Positions 33,509-41,558 of a stretch of 64,000 bases of DNA are shown piece by piece. The stretch lies in NCBI RefSeq assembly GCF_023015765.1, contig NZ_JALKAL010000003.1, positions 179,334-243,333 on the forward strand, read 5' to 3'. The DNA comes from Ornithinimicrobium sp. F0845. Lineage in GTDB: Bacteria; Actinomycetota; Actinomycetes; Actinomycetales; Dermatophilaceae. Made by a program: the position numbers and the translations under genes. Under the pieces are notes generated by a model. The model made no database searches. It saw only the letters and a list, made by a program, of their open reading frames with translations, and was not told where the DNA came from. The number at the start of each line of letters is the position of its first letter. Position 1 is the first letter of the stretch.

Positions 33509-33594
33509 TTGTGTGTGGACTTTGTGCCCGCGTGTGGGAAATGACCCCGAAATTGGGGTCATTTCCCACACAGAAGCACTTTCTCCACACACAA
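33509..33594. repeat. 86-base three-tier palindrome in the gap between the polymerase and ligase genes
   Basis: Around one exact centre: inner 17-bp perfect arms (33532-33548 and 33555-33571, reading GTGTGGGAAATGACCCC) with a six-base loop GAAATT; then GTGC/GCAC at 33524-33527 and 33576-33579; then 11-bp perfect arms TTGTGTGTGGA/TCCACACACAA at 33509-33519 and 33584-33594. The two mismatched steps are four bases on each side. It lies in a 317-base gap (33401-33717) that otherwise holds no visible gene. It lacks a T-tract, so a terminator, a protein site or a cruciform are all possible. Confidence 0.85.
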
Positions 33595-33717
33595 GGAGCT
33601 CGACGGGCCCTGGGCGGTGTGCCTTGCGTGTCGGGCGGACGGTGGCGCGGGGCGGGGGAATCACCCGACACGGGAATGTCAGCGGCGTGGGGCGGGGCAA
33701 TCGGGCAGACTGGCGCC

Positions 33718-34776
33718 ATGGACCTGCCTGTCATGCCACCGGTCAAGCCGATGCTCGCCAAGCCGGTCAAGGGGATCCCGGAGGGTCAGTTCTACGAGCC
33801 CAAGTGGGACGGCTTCCGGTCGATCATCTTCCGCGACGGCGACGAGGTGGAGATCGGCTCGCGCAACGAGAGGCCGATGACCAGGTACTTTCCCGAGCTG
33901 GTCGAGGCGGTCCTGGCCAACTTCCCGGAGCGCGCGGTCATCGACGGCGAGATCATCTGCGTGGACGAGGGCGGCAACCGCCTGGACTTCGAGGCCCTGC
34001 AGCAGCGCATCCACCCCGCGGATTCACGGGTGCGAAAGCTGGCCGTCGAGACCCCCGCCAGCTTCGTGGCCTTCGACCTGCTGGCGCTGGGCGACGAGGA
34101 CCTCATGGACCGGCCCCTGGAGGAGCGGCGCACGGCGCTGGAGGGTGCGCTGGCCGCAGCCCGGCCCCCGATCTACCTGACCCGCCTGACGCGTGACACC
34201 GTCGAGGCCCAGGACTGGTTCGAGCAGTTCGAGGGGGCGGGGCTCGACGGCCTGATCGCCAAGGACCCGGCAGGTGTCTACCAGCCGGACAAGCGGGTCC
34301 AGAGCAAGATCAAGCACGAGCGCACCGCCGACTGCGTGGTGGCCGGCTACCGCGTGCACAAGTCGGGCCCGGACGCGCTGGGGTCTTTGCTGCTCGGCCT
34401 CTACACCGACGACGGCACGCTGGCATCGGTCGGGGTGATCGGCAGTTTCCCGATGGCCCGTCGTCGTGAGCTCCTGGAGGAGATGCAGCCGCTGGTGACC
34501 GACATCGAGGGGCACCCGTGGAACTGGGCGGCCACCTTCGAGGGGACCCCGCGCAAGAACGAGACCAGCCGGTGGAACGCCGGCAAGGACCTGTCGTTCG
34601 TCCCGCTGCGGCCCGAGCGGGTCGTCGAGGTCAGGTACGACTACATGGAGGGCCAGCGCTTCCGGCATACTGCCCAGTTCGTCCGCTGGCGGCCGGACCG
34701 CGAGCCGGAGTCCTGCACCTACGCCCAGCTTGACCAGCCCGTCTCCTTCGACCTCGCGGAGGTGCTCGGTGGCTGA
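33718..34776 (+). CDS. ligC: ATP-dependent DNA ligase, LigC type
   Basis: 352 residues. It opens with MDLPVMPPVKPMLAKPVKGI, typical of LigC. Motif I is EPKWDGFR with the adenylated lysine Lys29; then VIDGEIICVDEGGNRLDFEALQQR (motif III region), ASFVAFDLLALG, LDGLIAKDPAGVYQPDKR (motif IV) and SKIKHERTADCVV (motif V), then the OB domain. LigC joins nicks left by excision repair and may back up end joining. It overlaps the start of the hydrolase gene after it. ATG 33718 has CAGACT six bases upstream. Confidence 0.9.
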   Translation: MDLPVMPPVKPMLAKPVKGIPEGQFYEPKWDGFRSIIFRDGDEVEIGSRNERPMTRYFPELVEAVLANFPERAVIDGEIICVDEGGNRLDFEALQQRIHPADSRVRKLAVETPASFVAFDLLALGDEDLMDRPLEERRTALEGALAAARPPIYLTRLTRDTVEAQDWFEQFEGAGLDGLIAKDPAGVYQPDKRVQSKIKHERTADCVVAGYRVHKSGPDALGSLLLGLYTDDGTLASVGVIGSFPMARRRELLEEMQPLVTDIEGHPWNWAATFEGTPRKNETSRWNAGKDLSFVPLRPERVVEVRYDYMEGQRFRHTAQFVRWRPDREPESCTYAQLDQPVSFDLAEVLGG

Positions 34777-35971
34777 GGTGCGGCTGCGGCCCAAGCTGGG
34801 CACGGTCCTGGCCGCCGGGGGAGTGGGAGCCGCCGTGAGCGCCGCCCTGGCCTCGCTCGGCGTGGCGACCTACTTCGTGCGGCGGGTGGTCACGCCCGAG
34901 CACGAGAAGAAGGACGACACCTGGATCGTGACGGTCGACGACCCCGACGCCGGGGACGACACGATCACCCTCGTCGCCGCACCGCACACGCTCTCGCCCG
35001 GCCGCTACGGGTTGTGGCTGGAGCGGGGCGCAGGCCACGCGCGGGTCGGCGAGGTGATCTCCAGCGACCTGTCCGCGCGGCGGGCCAACGACCGCACCGT
35101 CGTCCGTGAGCTCATCGACGTCGACGAGGGCAACCTCGACCCGGGCCCTGCCCGGTGGAACAGCTACTACTACTGCGGCGACCCGGGGTCAGCGGTCGGT
35201 CTGGACTTCGAGGACGTGCACGTCCCCTCCGACATCGGCGACCTGCCGGCCTGGCTCGTGCCGCCCGCCTCGGCCGACGACCGACCGGGTCAGTGGGCCG
35301 TCCTGGTGCACGGCCGCTCGGCCAAGCGCGAGGAGACGCTCCGCGGCCTGCCGGTGCTGCACGAGCTGGGCTTCACCAGTCTGGTGCCGATGTATCGCAA
35401 CGACCTGGGCGCTCCGCGCAGCGTCGACGGCCGATACAACCTGGGCCTGTCGGAGTGGCGGGACATCGAGGCCGCCATCGCGTATGCCGTGGGGCAGGGT
35501 GCCCGGACCGTCACCCTCCTGGGGTGGTCCATGGGGGGTGCCATCGTGCTGCAGACGCTGGACCGCTCGGACTACTCACGGTTCGTGGACAAGGTGGTCC
35601 TGGACTGCCCGGTCATCGACTGGGGGGTGGTCCTCACCCACAACGCCGACCTCAACCGGATCCCGCGGACGGCGAGCATGCTGGGCAAGCTGCTCATGGG
35701 GCGCAAGGCCACCCGCCACCTGGTCGGGGTCGCCGAGCCGCTCGACATCACGGTCACCAACTGGGTGGCCCGCGCGGACGAGCTGCACCACCCGATGCTC
35801 CTGATGCACTCGCGCACGGACGACGTCGTGCCCTACGGCCCGTCCGAGGAGCTCGCCGAGAAGCGGCCGGACCTCATCACCCTCGACCTGTGGGACGGGC
35901 CGATGCACTGCCGGGAGTGGAACACCGACGCCGAGCGGTGGGAGCAGACCGTCCGCGACTTTCTCGCCTGA
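34769..35971 (+). CDS. Alpha/beta hydrolase (S9-like) with N-terminal membrane helix
   Basis: 400 residues. After one hydrophobic segment (residues about 12-34) and a beta-rich N-terminal domain comes an alpha/beta-hydrolase fold: WAVLVHGRSAKREETLRGLPVL (oxyanion strand), LLGWSMGGAIVL with the nucleophile Ser in G-x-S-x-G, HPMLLMHSRTDDVVPYGPSEE (acid) and a late DGPMHCREWN (histidine). It resembles prolyl-oligopeptidase-like esterases of unknown substrate. GTG 34769 overlaps the ligase stop and has GGAGG ahead of it, so it is co-translated with ligC. Confidence 0.75.
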   Translation: MAEVRLRPKLGTVLAAGGVGAAVSAALASLGVATYFVRRVVTPEHEKKDDTWIVTVDDPDAGDDTITLVAAPHTLSPGRYGLWLERGAGHARVGEVISSDLSARRANDRTVVRELIDVDEGNLDPGPARWNSYYYCGDPGSAVGLDFEDVHVPSDIGDLPAWLVPPASADDRPGQWAVLVHGRSAKREETLRGLPVLHELGFTSLVPMYRNDLGAPRSVDGRYNLGLSEWRDIEAAIAYAVGQGARTVTLLGWSMGGAIVLQTLDRSDYSRFVDKVVLDCPVIDWGVVLTHNADLNRIPRTASMLGKLLMGRKATRHLVGVAEPLDITVTNWVARADELHHPMLLMHSRTDDVVPYGPSEELAEKRPDLITLDLWDGPMHCREWNTDAERWEQTVRDFLA

Positions 35972-36012
35972 CCGGGCGCGACCGTATGGCGACCGCGACA
36001 CGGCCGCGAGTG

Positions 36013-36074
36013 GCCGTGCGACATTTCGTGCGCCGTGTCCCTGACGTCGCTTCGCGCACGATATGTCGCACGGC
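36013..36074. terminator. Long hairpin after the hydrolase gene
   Basis: Two 21-base arms (36013-36033 and 36054-36074) pair with one mismatch and a 20-base loop; they contain GCCGTGCGACAT and its complement ATGTCGCACGGC. The hairpin sits 40 bases after a stop codon and 35 bases before an operator, so it probably ends the ligC-hydrolase transcript and shields the next promoter. There is no T-run. Confidence 0.6.
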
Positions 36075-36108
36075 TCGGCCGGGATGCCCCGGTGCCGTGA
36101 CAAGGTGA

Positions 36109-36150
36109 CTTGACACGCGACCTAGGTGTCAAGTAGCTTTGACATGTCAA
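36109..36150 (+). promoter_or_regulatory. Paired operators and promoter of the XRE/membrane operon
   Basis: Two TTGACA-type palindromes lie in 42 bases: CTTGACAC (36109-36116) with GTGTCAAG (36126-36133) nine bases apart, and the perfect 12-mer TTGACATGTCAA (36139-36150). A -35 TTGACA at 36110 and a weak -10 TAGCTT at 36134 would make the first site overlap the promoter. The start codon is 25 bases after the second site, with GGGAGG between. Confidence 0.65.
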
Positions 36151-36175
36151 GGACGCTAGACACCGGGAGGCGGGA

Positions 36176-36370
36176 GTGCGCAACGACGTGCGCGAGCTCA
36201 GGATCGCCGCGGGGCTGTCCCAGCGGGAGCTAGGGGAGGCGCTGCGGGTCTCGCGGCAGACCGTGAACTCCATCGAGACGGGCCGCTACGACCCGTCTCT
36301 GCCGCTGGCCATCGCCATCGCCCGGCACTTCCACCGCACCGTAGAGGAGATCTTCCATGTCGACGACTGA
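36176..36370 (+). CDS. Small XRE-family transcription regulator
   Basis: 64 residues, a single Cro/CI helix-turn-helix: RELRIAAGLSQRELGEALRVSRQTVNSIETGRYDPSLPLAIAIARHF. Such short regulators are usually repressors of their own operon. GTG 36176 has GGGAGG upstream and the gene overlaps the following membrane gene by 14 bases. The two palindromes before it are natural binding sites, so autoregulation is likely. Confidence 0.85.
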   Translation: MRNDVRELRIAAGLSQRELGEALRVSRQTVNSIETGRYDPSLPLAIAIARHFHRTVEEIFHVDD

Positions 36371-36785
36371 GATGACCGGCCGCCAGAAGGCCGCCGTGCT
36401 GCTGCTCATGATGGTCGTGCTGGGCGGCGTGATCCTGCTCGGGCTGGTGCTGCGCGAGCACGGCCCCGGCAACATGGGGACCGGCTTCCTGCAGGGCGCC
36501 GCCGTCGGGGTGGTGGGCGTGGCCGTCATGGCCTGGCGGGTCACCCGGCACCCGGATCGCGCGACCACCTTCGAGCGCGCCTTCACCCAGCAGGGTGACG
36601 AGCGTGACGACGCCGTGCTGACGCGGGCGCTGGCCGTGCTCGGGCTGGCGGCGTTCCCGCTGACCGGGGCCGCGGCGATCGCCATCGCGCTCGGCCTGGA
36701 CGTCGCGATGGTGCTCGCGCTCCTGCTGATCGCTGAGCTGCTGGTCGGGGTGATCGCGTATGCCGTGCAGTCCCGTCGGCACTGA
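36357..36785 (+). CDS. Four-helix membrane protein, partner of the XRE regulator
   Basis: 142 residues with four helices: VLLLMMVVLGGVILLGLVL, GAAVGVVGVAVMAWRV, TRALAVLGLAAFPLTGAAAIAIALGLDV and VLALLLIAELLVGVIAYAV. Between helices two and three is TFERAFTQQGDERDDAVLTRAL, an acidic/charged loop. Proteins like this are regularly paired with 60-70 residue XRE regulators in Gram-positives; function unknown. The start overlaps the regulator gene, so it should be co-expressed. Confidence 0.75.
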   Translation: MSTTEMTGRQKAAVLLLMMVVLGGVILLGLVLREHGPGNMGTGFLQGAAVGVVGVAVMAWRVTRHPDRATTFERAFTQQGDERDDAVLTRALAVLGLAAFPLTGAAAIAIALGLDVAMVLALLLIAELLVGVIAYAVQSRRH

Positions 36786-36791
36786 CGGCAC

Positions 36792-37514
36792 CTACGACGC
36801 TGCGACGTAGCGGAGCATCAGGTCACCGTCGATCTCCAGGACGTGGTGCAGCTCGAAGCGCGCGAGGGCTCCTGTCCCGGAGGCGGCCTCGACGATCCGC
36901 GGCCCGGTGCCGCCGAGCACGACGGGGCGCAGCGTGAGGCAGAGCTCGTCCACGACCCCGGCCTGGAGCCAGCCGCCCAGCAGGTGTGGGCCACCCTCGG
37001 TCAGCACCTGGTTCAGGCCACGCGCGTGCAGGGCCTCGAGCGCCCTGGTCGCCTCAACGACGTCGTCGCCACAGACGAGCACGGCCTCGGCGCCCAGCCG
37101 CTCGGTCAGGTCAGCTGCCACAGCCTCGGCGCAGAGCACCAGCAGGTCGCCGGCGCCGGGCTCCTGCGCCAGCACCTTCTCGGGCAGCTCACCGGAGGCG
37201 GTCACCACCGCGAGGACGGGGTGGTCGGACCGTCCGGCGTCGCGGCGCAGCCGCAGGAGCTCCGGGTCCTGCGTGCGCAACCTGCCGTAGCCCTCGGCGC
37301 GGATCGTGCCGGCACCCACGACCACCACGTCCGCCAGGGCGCGCAGCACGTCGAAGACCTGCTTGTCGGCGGCGGAGTTGATCGATCCGGACAGGCCGTC
37401 GCCCCCGGTGGCGTGCCCGTCCAGAGTGGTCACGAAGTTGGCGCGGACCAGCGGACCCGGCCCCACGGCATACTGCCGGAGCAGTTCCTCGAGCGACACC
37501 TGGCCCGTCGACAT
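36792..37514 (-). CDS. Pyrimidine reductase family protein (RibD C-terminal domain)
   Basis: 240 residues, one RibD_C/dihydrofolate reductase-like domain: VRANFVTTLDGHATGGDGLSGSIN, DVLRALADVVVVGAGTIRAEGYG (NADPH-binding), LDGH and TEGGPHLLGGWLQAGVVDELCLTLRPVVLGG. The riboflavin deaminase half is absent. It could reduce a riboflavin precursor or a related substrate; no riboflavin genes lie nearby. ATG 37514 is preceded by GGGGAG about nine bases away. Divergent from PPK2 across 46 bases. Confidence 0.75.
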   Translation of the reverse strand: MSTGQVSLEELLRQYAVGPGPLVRANFVTTLDGHATGGDGLSGSINSAADKQVFDVLRALADVVVVGAGTIRAEGYGRLRTQDPELLRLRRDAGRSDHPVLAVVTASGELPEKVLAQEPGAGDLLVLCAEAVAADLTERLGAEAVLVCGDDVVEATRALEALHARGLNQVLTEGGPHLLGGWLQAGVVDELCLTLRPVVLGGTGPRIVEAASGTGALARFELHHVLEIDGDLMLRYVAAS

Positions 37515-37560
37515 GCTCACCATCTCCCCATGGTGGCCCATCTGGTGCAAGGATGCTGCG

Positions 37561-38454
37561 ATGGGCAAGAAGTCATCGAAGAAGAAGTCCAAGGACAAGG
37601 CCAAGAAGAAGGCCTCGGCCACCCCGTTCACCGATGCGCTGCGGGTGGGGGAGGGATTCCTGCTCAGCGACGTCGACACGCGATCGACGCCTGCCTTCAC
37701 CGGCGACAAGGCCGCTGGTGAGGAGGCGCTCGCCGCCGCGGACGCCGAGATGGACGACCTTCAGGAGCGGCTCTACGCCCACGGCAGGAGCGGTGGGACC
37801 GAGAAGGTGCTCCTGGTGATCCAGGGCCTGGACACCTCCGGCAAGGGCGGGATCATGCGGCACGTCGTGGGCGCCGTCGACCCGCAGGGCACCCAGATCA
37901 CGGCGTTCAAGGCACCGACCAAGGAGGAGCTCGCGCACCCCTTCCTGTGGCGCATCCGCAAGGCACTGCCGGAGGCGGGGATGATCGGGGTCTTCGACCG
38001 CTCGCACTATGAGGACGTGCTGATCGTGCGGGTCCACAACCTCGTCGAGCCGGCGGTGTGGGGTCGGCGCTACAGCACCATCAACGACTTCGAGCAGGGC
38101 CTGGTCGAGGACGACACGACGGTCATCAAGGTGATGCTGCACTTCTCCAAGGAGGAGCAGGGGGAGCGGCTCGCCGAGCGCCTGGAGAACCCGGAGAAGT
38201 TCTGGAAGTACAACCCCGGCGACGTCGATGAGCGGATGCACTGGGACGACTACATGGAGGCCTACCAGGCGGTCCTGGACAAGACGTCGACGCAGGCCGC
38301 GCCCTGGTTCGTGGTGCCCGCAGACCGCAAGTGGTATGCCCGGCTCGCCGTCCAGCAGCTGCTGCGCGAGCACCTGAGGGCGCTGGACCTGCAGTGGCCG
38401 GAGGCCGACTTCGACGTCGAGGCGGAGAAGAAGCGGCTCGCCGAGACCCGGTGA
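37561..38454 (+). CDS. ppk2: Polyphosphate kinase 2
   Basis: 297 residues. The protein transfers phosphate between polyphosphate and nucleotides. After a lysine-rich start (KKSSKKKSKDKAKKK) lie the Walker A IQGLDTSGKGGIMR (Lys95), the lid region DPQGTQITAFKAPTKEELAHPFLWRI and the Walker B GVFDRSHYEDVLIVRVH, then FEQGLVEDDTTVIKVMLHFSKEEQGERL and the C-terminal RKWYARLAVQQLL. The layout fits a single-domain PPK2; the class (ADP or AMP phosphorylating) is not decided. It converges on glgX with three bases between stops. Confidence 0.9.
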   Translation: MGKKSSKKKSKDKAKKKASATPFTDALRVGEGFLLSDVDTRSTPAFTGDKAAGEEALAAADAEMDDLQERLYAHGRSGGTEKVLLVIQGLDTSGKGGIMRHVVGAVDPQGTQITAFKAPTKEELAHPFLWRIRKALPEAGMIGVFDRSHYEDVLIVRVHNLVEPAVWGRRYSTINDFEQGLVEDDTTVIKVMLHFSKEEQGERLAERLENPEKFWKYNPGDVDERMHWDDYMEAYQAVLDKTSTQAAPWFVVPADRKWYARLAVQQLLREHLRALDLQWPEADFDVEAEKKRLAETR

Positions 38455-38457
38455 GCC

Positions 38458-40578
38458 TCAGGCCGTGCCGGGCTGCGGGGTGCCGGTCAGCACGATGACG
38501 GACTGCGGCGGCACGGGGTAGGTCTGGCCGCTCTCCCAGGCGCCCTGGTGCTCCTCGCCCGTGGTGTCGACGACGACCGTCCAGGAGGTGGCGTCGATGC
38601 CCTCGGGGAGGGTGAAGTCGACCAGCTCGTGGTGGGCGTTGAAGAGCAGCAGGAAGTGGTCGTCGGTGACCGGGCGTCCCATCTCGTCCGGGGCGGCGAT
38701 CGCCTCGCCGTTGAGGAAGACCATGATCGACCGTGCGTAGTGCGAGCGCCAGGCCCCCTCGTCCATGATCAGGCCCTGGGGGGCGTACCAGACGATGTCG
38801 CCCAGCTCGCTCTGGCCGCCGTGGTCGGCGTCACCGGCGAAGAACCGGCGCCGCCGGAACGTCGGGTGCTCCATGCGCAACGAGATGAGGTCGGTGGTGA
38901 AGGCGAGCAGGTCCGCCTCGTCCGGGTCGAGGTCCCAGTCGACCCAGGACAGCTCGTTGTCCTGGGCGTAGACGTTGTTGTTGCCGAGCTGGGTGCGCCC
39001 CACCTCGTCGCCGTGCGCGATCATCGGCACCCCCTGGCTGAGCATCAGGGTGGCCAGGAAGTTCTTCTGCTGCTTCAGGCGCAGCGCGTTGATCTCGGGG
39101 TCGTCGGTCGGCCCCTCGACGCCGCCGTTCCACGAGCGGTTGTGGTTCTCCCCGTCCTGGCCGCCCTCGCCGTTGGCCTCGTTGTGCTTCTCGTTGTAGG
39201 ACACGAGGTCGCGCAGCGTGAAGCCGTCGTGGGCGGTGACGAAGTTGATCGAGGCGATGGGGCGCCGCCCGCTGTGCGCATAGAGGTCGGAGGAGCCGGT
39301 GATCCGGGAGGCGAACTCGCCCAGGGTGGAGGGCAGCCCGCGCCAGTAGTCCCGCACGGTGTCGCGGTACTTGCCGTTCCACTCGGTCCACAGCGGCGGG
39401 AAGTTGCCCACCTGGTAGCCGCCGGCGCCCAGGTCCCACGGCTCGGCGATCAGCTTGACCTGGGAGATCACCGGGTCCTGCTGGATGATGTCGAAGAACG
39501 CCGAGAGCTTGTCCACCTCGTGGAACTGCCGGGCCAGGGTCGCCGCGAGGTCGAACCGGAAGCCGTCGACGTGCATCTCGGTGACCCAGTAGCGCAGCGA
39601 GTCCATGATCAGCTGCAGCACGTGGGGGCTGCGCATCAGCAGGCTGTTGCCGGTGCCCGTGGTGTCGTAGTAGTGCGACTTGTCGTCGTCGACCAGGCGG
39701 TAGTAGTTGGCGTTGTCGATGCCCCGGAAGGCGAGCGTCGGCCCGAGGTGGTTGCCCTCGGCGGTGTGGTTGTAGACGACGTCGAGGATGACCTCGATGC
39801 CGGCGGTGTGCAGGTTCTTGACCATCGTCTTGAACTCGGTGACCTGCTGGCCCTGGGTCCCGTGCGCGGCGTAGCCGTTGTGCGGGGCGAGGAAGCCGAT
39901 GGTGTTGTAGCCCCAGTAGTTGCTCAGCCCCTTGTCGTGCAGCGTGCGCTCCTGCACGAACTGGTGGACCGGCAGCAGCTCGACGGCGGTGACGCCCAGG
40001 TCGGTCAGGTGCTTGATGATCGCCGGGTGCCCGAGCGCCGCGTAGGTCCCCCGGATGTCCTCCGGCACGTCCGGGTGCTGCATGGTCAGGCCCTTGACGT
40101 GCGTCTCGTAGATGACGCTGTCGTGGTATTCGTGACGCGGCGGGCGGTCGTGGCCCCAGTCGAAGAACGGGTTGACCACGACGGACAGCAGGGTGTGGCC
40201 GAGGGAGTCCTCCTCGTTCAGCACCGAGTGGTCCTCGAAGTCGTAGGAGAACAGCGGCTGCTCGCCCGTGGTGGACCCGTCGAAGGCCTGGGCGTAGGGG
40301 TCGAGCAGCAGCTTGGCCGGGTTGCACCGGTGGCCGGCGTCGGGGTCGTAGGGGCCGTGCACCCGGAACCCGTAGCGCTGACCGGGCTCGACGCGGGGCA
40401 GGTAGCCGTGCCACACGTAGGCGTCGACCTCGGTGAGCGGCACCCGCGTCTCGGCACCCGCGTCGTCGATCAGACACAGCTCGACGGCCGTGGCAACCTC
40501 GGAGAAGAGCGCGAAGTTGACACCGGTGCCGTCATAGGTGGCGCCCAGGGGGTAGGGCTTGCCTGGCCAGATTTCCAT
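38458..40578 (-). CDS. glgX: Glycogen debranching enzyme
   Basis: 706 residues. An N-terminal CBM48-like domain (PLGATYDGTGVNFALFSEVATAVELCLID, YGFRVHGPYDPDAGHRCNPAKLLLDPYA) is followed by a GH13 barrel with DVVYNHTAEG, DGFRFDLAATLAR (nucleophile Asp), LIAEPWDLGAGGYQVGNFP (acid Glu) and FVTAHDGFTLRDLVSYNEKHNEANGE (third acid), then a C-terminal beta domain. It is an isoamylase-type enzyme that cuts alpha-1,6 branches in glycogen. AGGA is near ATG 40578. The following 140-base gap to the ferredoxin gene is empty apart from one AGTATGTCGTGAG stretch. Confidence 0.95.
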   Translation of the reverse strand: MEIWPGKPYPLGATYDGTGVNFALFSEVATAVELCLIDDAGAETRVPLTEVDAYVWHGYLPRVEPGQRYGFRVHGPYDPDAGHRCNPAKLLLDPYAQAFDGSTTGEQPLFSYDFEDHSVLNEEDSLGHTLLSVVVNPFFDWGHDRPPRHEYHDSVIYETHVKGLTMQHPDVPEDIRGTYAALGHPAIIKHLTDLGVTAVELLPVHQFVQERTLHDKGLSNYWGYNTIGFLAPHNGYAAHGTQGQQVTEFKTMVKNLHTAGIEVILDVVYNHTAEGNHLGPTLAFRGIDNANYYRLVDDDKSHYYDTTGTGNSLLMRSPHVLQLIMDSLRYWVTEMHVDGFRFDLAATLARQFHEVDKLSAFFDIIQQDPVISQVKLIAEPWDLGAGGYQVGNFPPLWTEWNGKYRDTVRDYWRGLPSTLGEFASRITGSSDLYAHSGRRPIASINFVTAHDGFTLRDLVSYNEKHNEANGEGGQDGENHNRSWNGGVEGPTDDPEINALRLKQQKNFLATLMLSQGVPMIAHGDEVGRTQLGNNNVYAQDNELSWVDWDLDPDEADLLAFTTDLISLRMEHPTFRRRRFFAGDADHGGQSELGDIVWYAPQGLIMDEGAWRSHYARSIMVFLNGEAIAAPDEMGRPVTDDHFLLLFNAHHELVDFTLPEGIDATSWTVVVDTTGEEHQGAWESGQTYPVPPQSVIVLTGTPQPGTA

Positions 40579-40718
40579 GGAGGTCCTTCTGCGGGGGGAC
40601 ATGCGTGGCGGACAGCACTGTCGGCTCGCCAGGGTCCAGTATGTCGTGAGCGCACGTTGAAGGTGCGCCCACCCGCAGGAGGTGGCTGGGTGGGTGGGGT
40701 TGTGGCCGAGTGCCGGCC

Positions 40719-41039
40719 CTACTGGTTCTGGGGCGGCAGCGAGGCGACGATCTCGTGGTCCTTGGGGATCACGCCCATCTTGGCCGCGCCGCCCGGGGAG
40801 CCGAGGTCGTCGAAGAACTCGACGTTGGCCCGGTAGTAGTCCGCCCACTCCTCGGGCACGTCGTCCTCGTAGTAGATCGCCTCGACGGGGCACACGGGCT
40901 CGCAGGCGCCACAGTCGACGCACTCGTCGGGGTGGATGTAGAGCATCCGGTCGCCCTCGTAGATGCAGTCGACCGGGCACTCCTCGACGCAGGCACGGTC
41001 CTTGAGGTCGACGCACGGCTGGGCGATCACGTAGGTCAC
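40719..41039 (-). CDS. fdxA: Seven-iron ferredoxin
   Basis: 106 residues. Cys9, Cys17, Cys21 and Cys25 ([21 protein letters not shown]) and the second set [12 protein letters not shown] (Cys40, 43, 46, 50) hold one 3Fe-4S and one 4Fe-4S cluster, as in actinobacterial FdxA. It carries low-potential electrons in the cytoplasm. The GTG start at 41039 is 14 bases from the MerR-type operator, and the MerR gene points the other way, so it is probably under that regulator. Confidence 0.92.
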   Translation of the reverse strand: MTYVIAQPCVDLKDRACVEECPVDCIYEGDRMLYIHPDECVDCGACEPVCPVEAIYYEDDVPEEWADYYRANVEFFDDLGSPGGAAKMGVIPKDHEIVASLPPQNQ

Positions 41040-41052
41040 ACCTTCACGGTAA

Positions 41053-41074
41053 ACCTTAGAGTTGGGTTGAAGGT
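41053..41074. promoter_or_regulatory. MerR-type operator between fdxA and merR genes
   Basis: ACCTT (41053-41057) and AAGGT (41070-41074) bound a 22-bp dyad. On the minus strand it sits within a promoter with TTGACC as -35 and an over-long spacer, the geometry MerR proteins untwist to activate, driving fdxA. On the plus strand TTGAAG (41067) and TACGCT (41090) make the regulator's own promoter. Confidence 0.65.
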
Positions 41075-41089
41075 CAAGGCCCGCGAGCC

Positions 41090-41095
41090 TACGCT
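41090..41095 (+). promoter_or_regulatory. -10 box (TACGCT) of the MerR regulator gene
   Basis: TACGCT ends six bases before ATG 41102; the -35 TTGAAG is 17 bases before it and lies inside the MerR operator, consistent with autoregulation and a leaderless message. Confidence 0.55.
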
Positions 41096-41101
41096 CGGGG
41101 T

Positions 41102-41539
41102 ATGCGGATCGCCGAGGTCAGCACGCGCAGCGGGGTGCCGCCCAGCACCCTGCGCTACTACGAGTCGGTGGGCCTGCTGCAGCCAACCCGCGGGGCCAAC
41201 GGCTACCGCGTCTTCGAGGAGATGGACCTCGAGCGACTGGGGTTCATCGCCGCGGCCAAGCGCCTCGGCCTGGAGCTGCCGGAGATCCGGCGGCTGCTGA
41301 CCCTGGCCACGACGGGCACCTGCGGCGGGGTCAAGGAGGCACTGCTGCCCCTGCTCGCTGAGCAGGTGCAGCAGGTGGAGCAGCAGATCGCCAGCCTGAT
41401 CAGCCTCCGTGACCACCTGGCCGCGGCCCAGGACCGGGTGGTGACGTGTCCGGACAGTCCGCAGGCCTGTCGCTCGGAGTGTGTCTTCCGGGCGATGCTG
41501 CAGGACGCACCGGTCACCCACGCCCCGACCGGAGGCTGA
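41102..41539 (+). CDS. MerR-family regulator with cysteine-rich sensor end
   Basis: 145 residues. It has the N-terminal winged helix ([29 protein letters not shown]), [17 protein letters not shown], a dimer coiled coil and cysteines at 74, 116, 123 and 127 ([21 protein letters not shown]), a spacing close to the thiol ligands of metal or oxidant sensing MerR proteins. The signal is unknown. With the ferredoxin gene divergent, a redox or iron-sulfur response is more likely than metal efflux; this is inference. Confidence 0.8.
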   Translation: MRIAEVSTRSGVPPSTLRYYESVGLLQPTRGANGYRVFEEMDLERLGFIAAAKRLGLELPEIRRLLTLATTGTCGGVKEALLPLLAEQVQQVEQQIASLISLRDHLAAAQDRVVTCPDSPQACRSECVFRAMLQDAPVTHAPTGG

Positions 41540-41545
41540 CAGCCC

Positions 41546-41551
41546 TACGGT
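41546..41551 (+). promoter_or_regulatory. -10 box (TACGGT) of the YihY gene
   Basis: TACGGT ends seven bases before ATG 41559; same leaderless layout as in neighbouring genes. Confidence 0.45.
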
Positions 41552-41558
41552 AGAGGCC

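Noticed and set aside
38548..40836. 762-codon plus-strand frame opposite glgX
   Set aside because: Same shadow effect; valine/arginine-rich low-complexity translation, while glgX on the minus strand is unmistakable.
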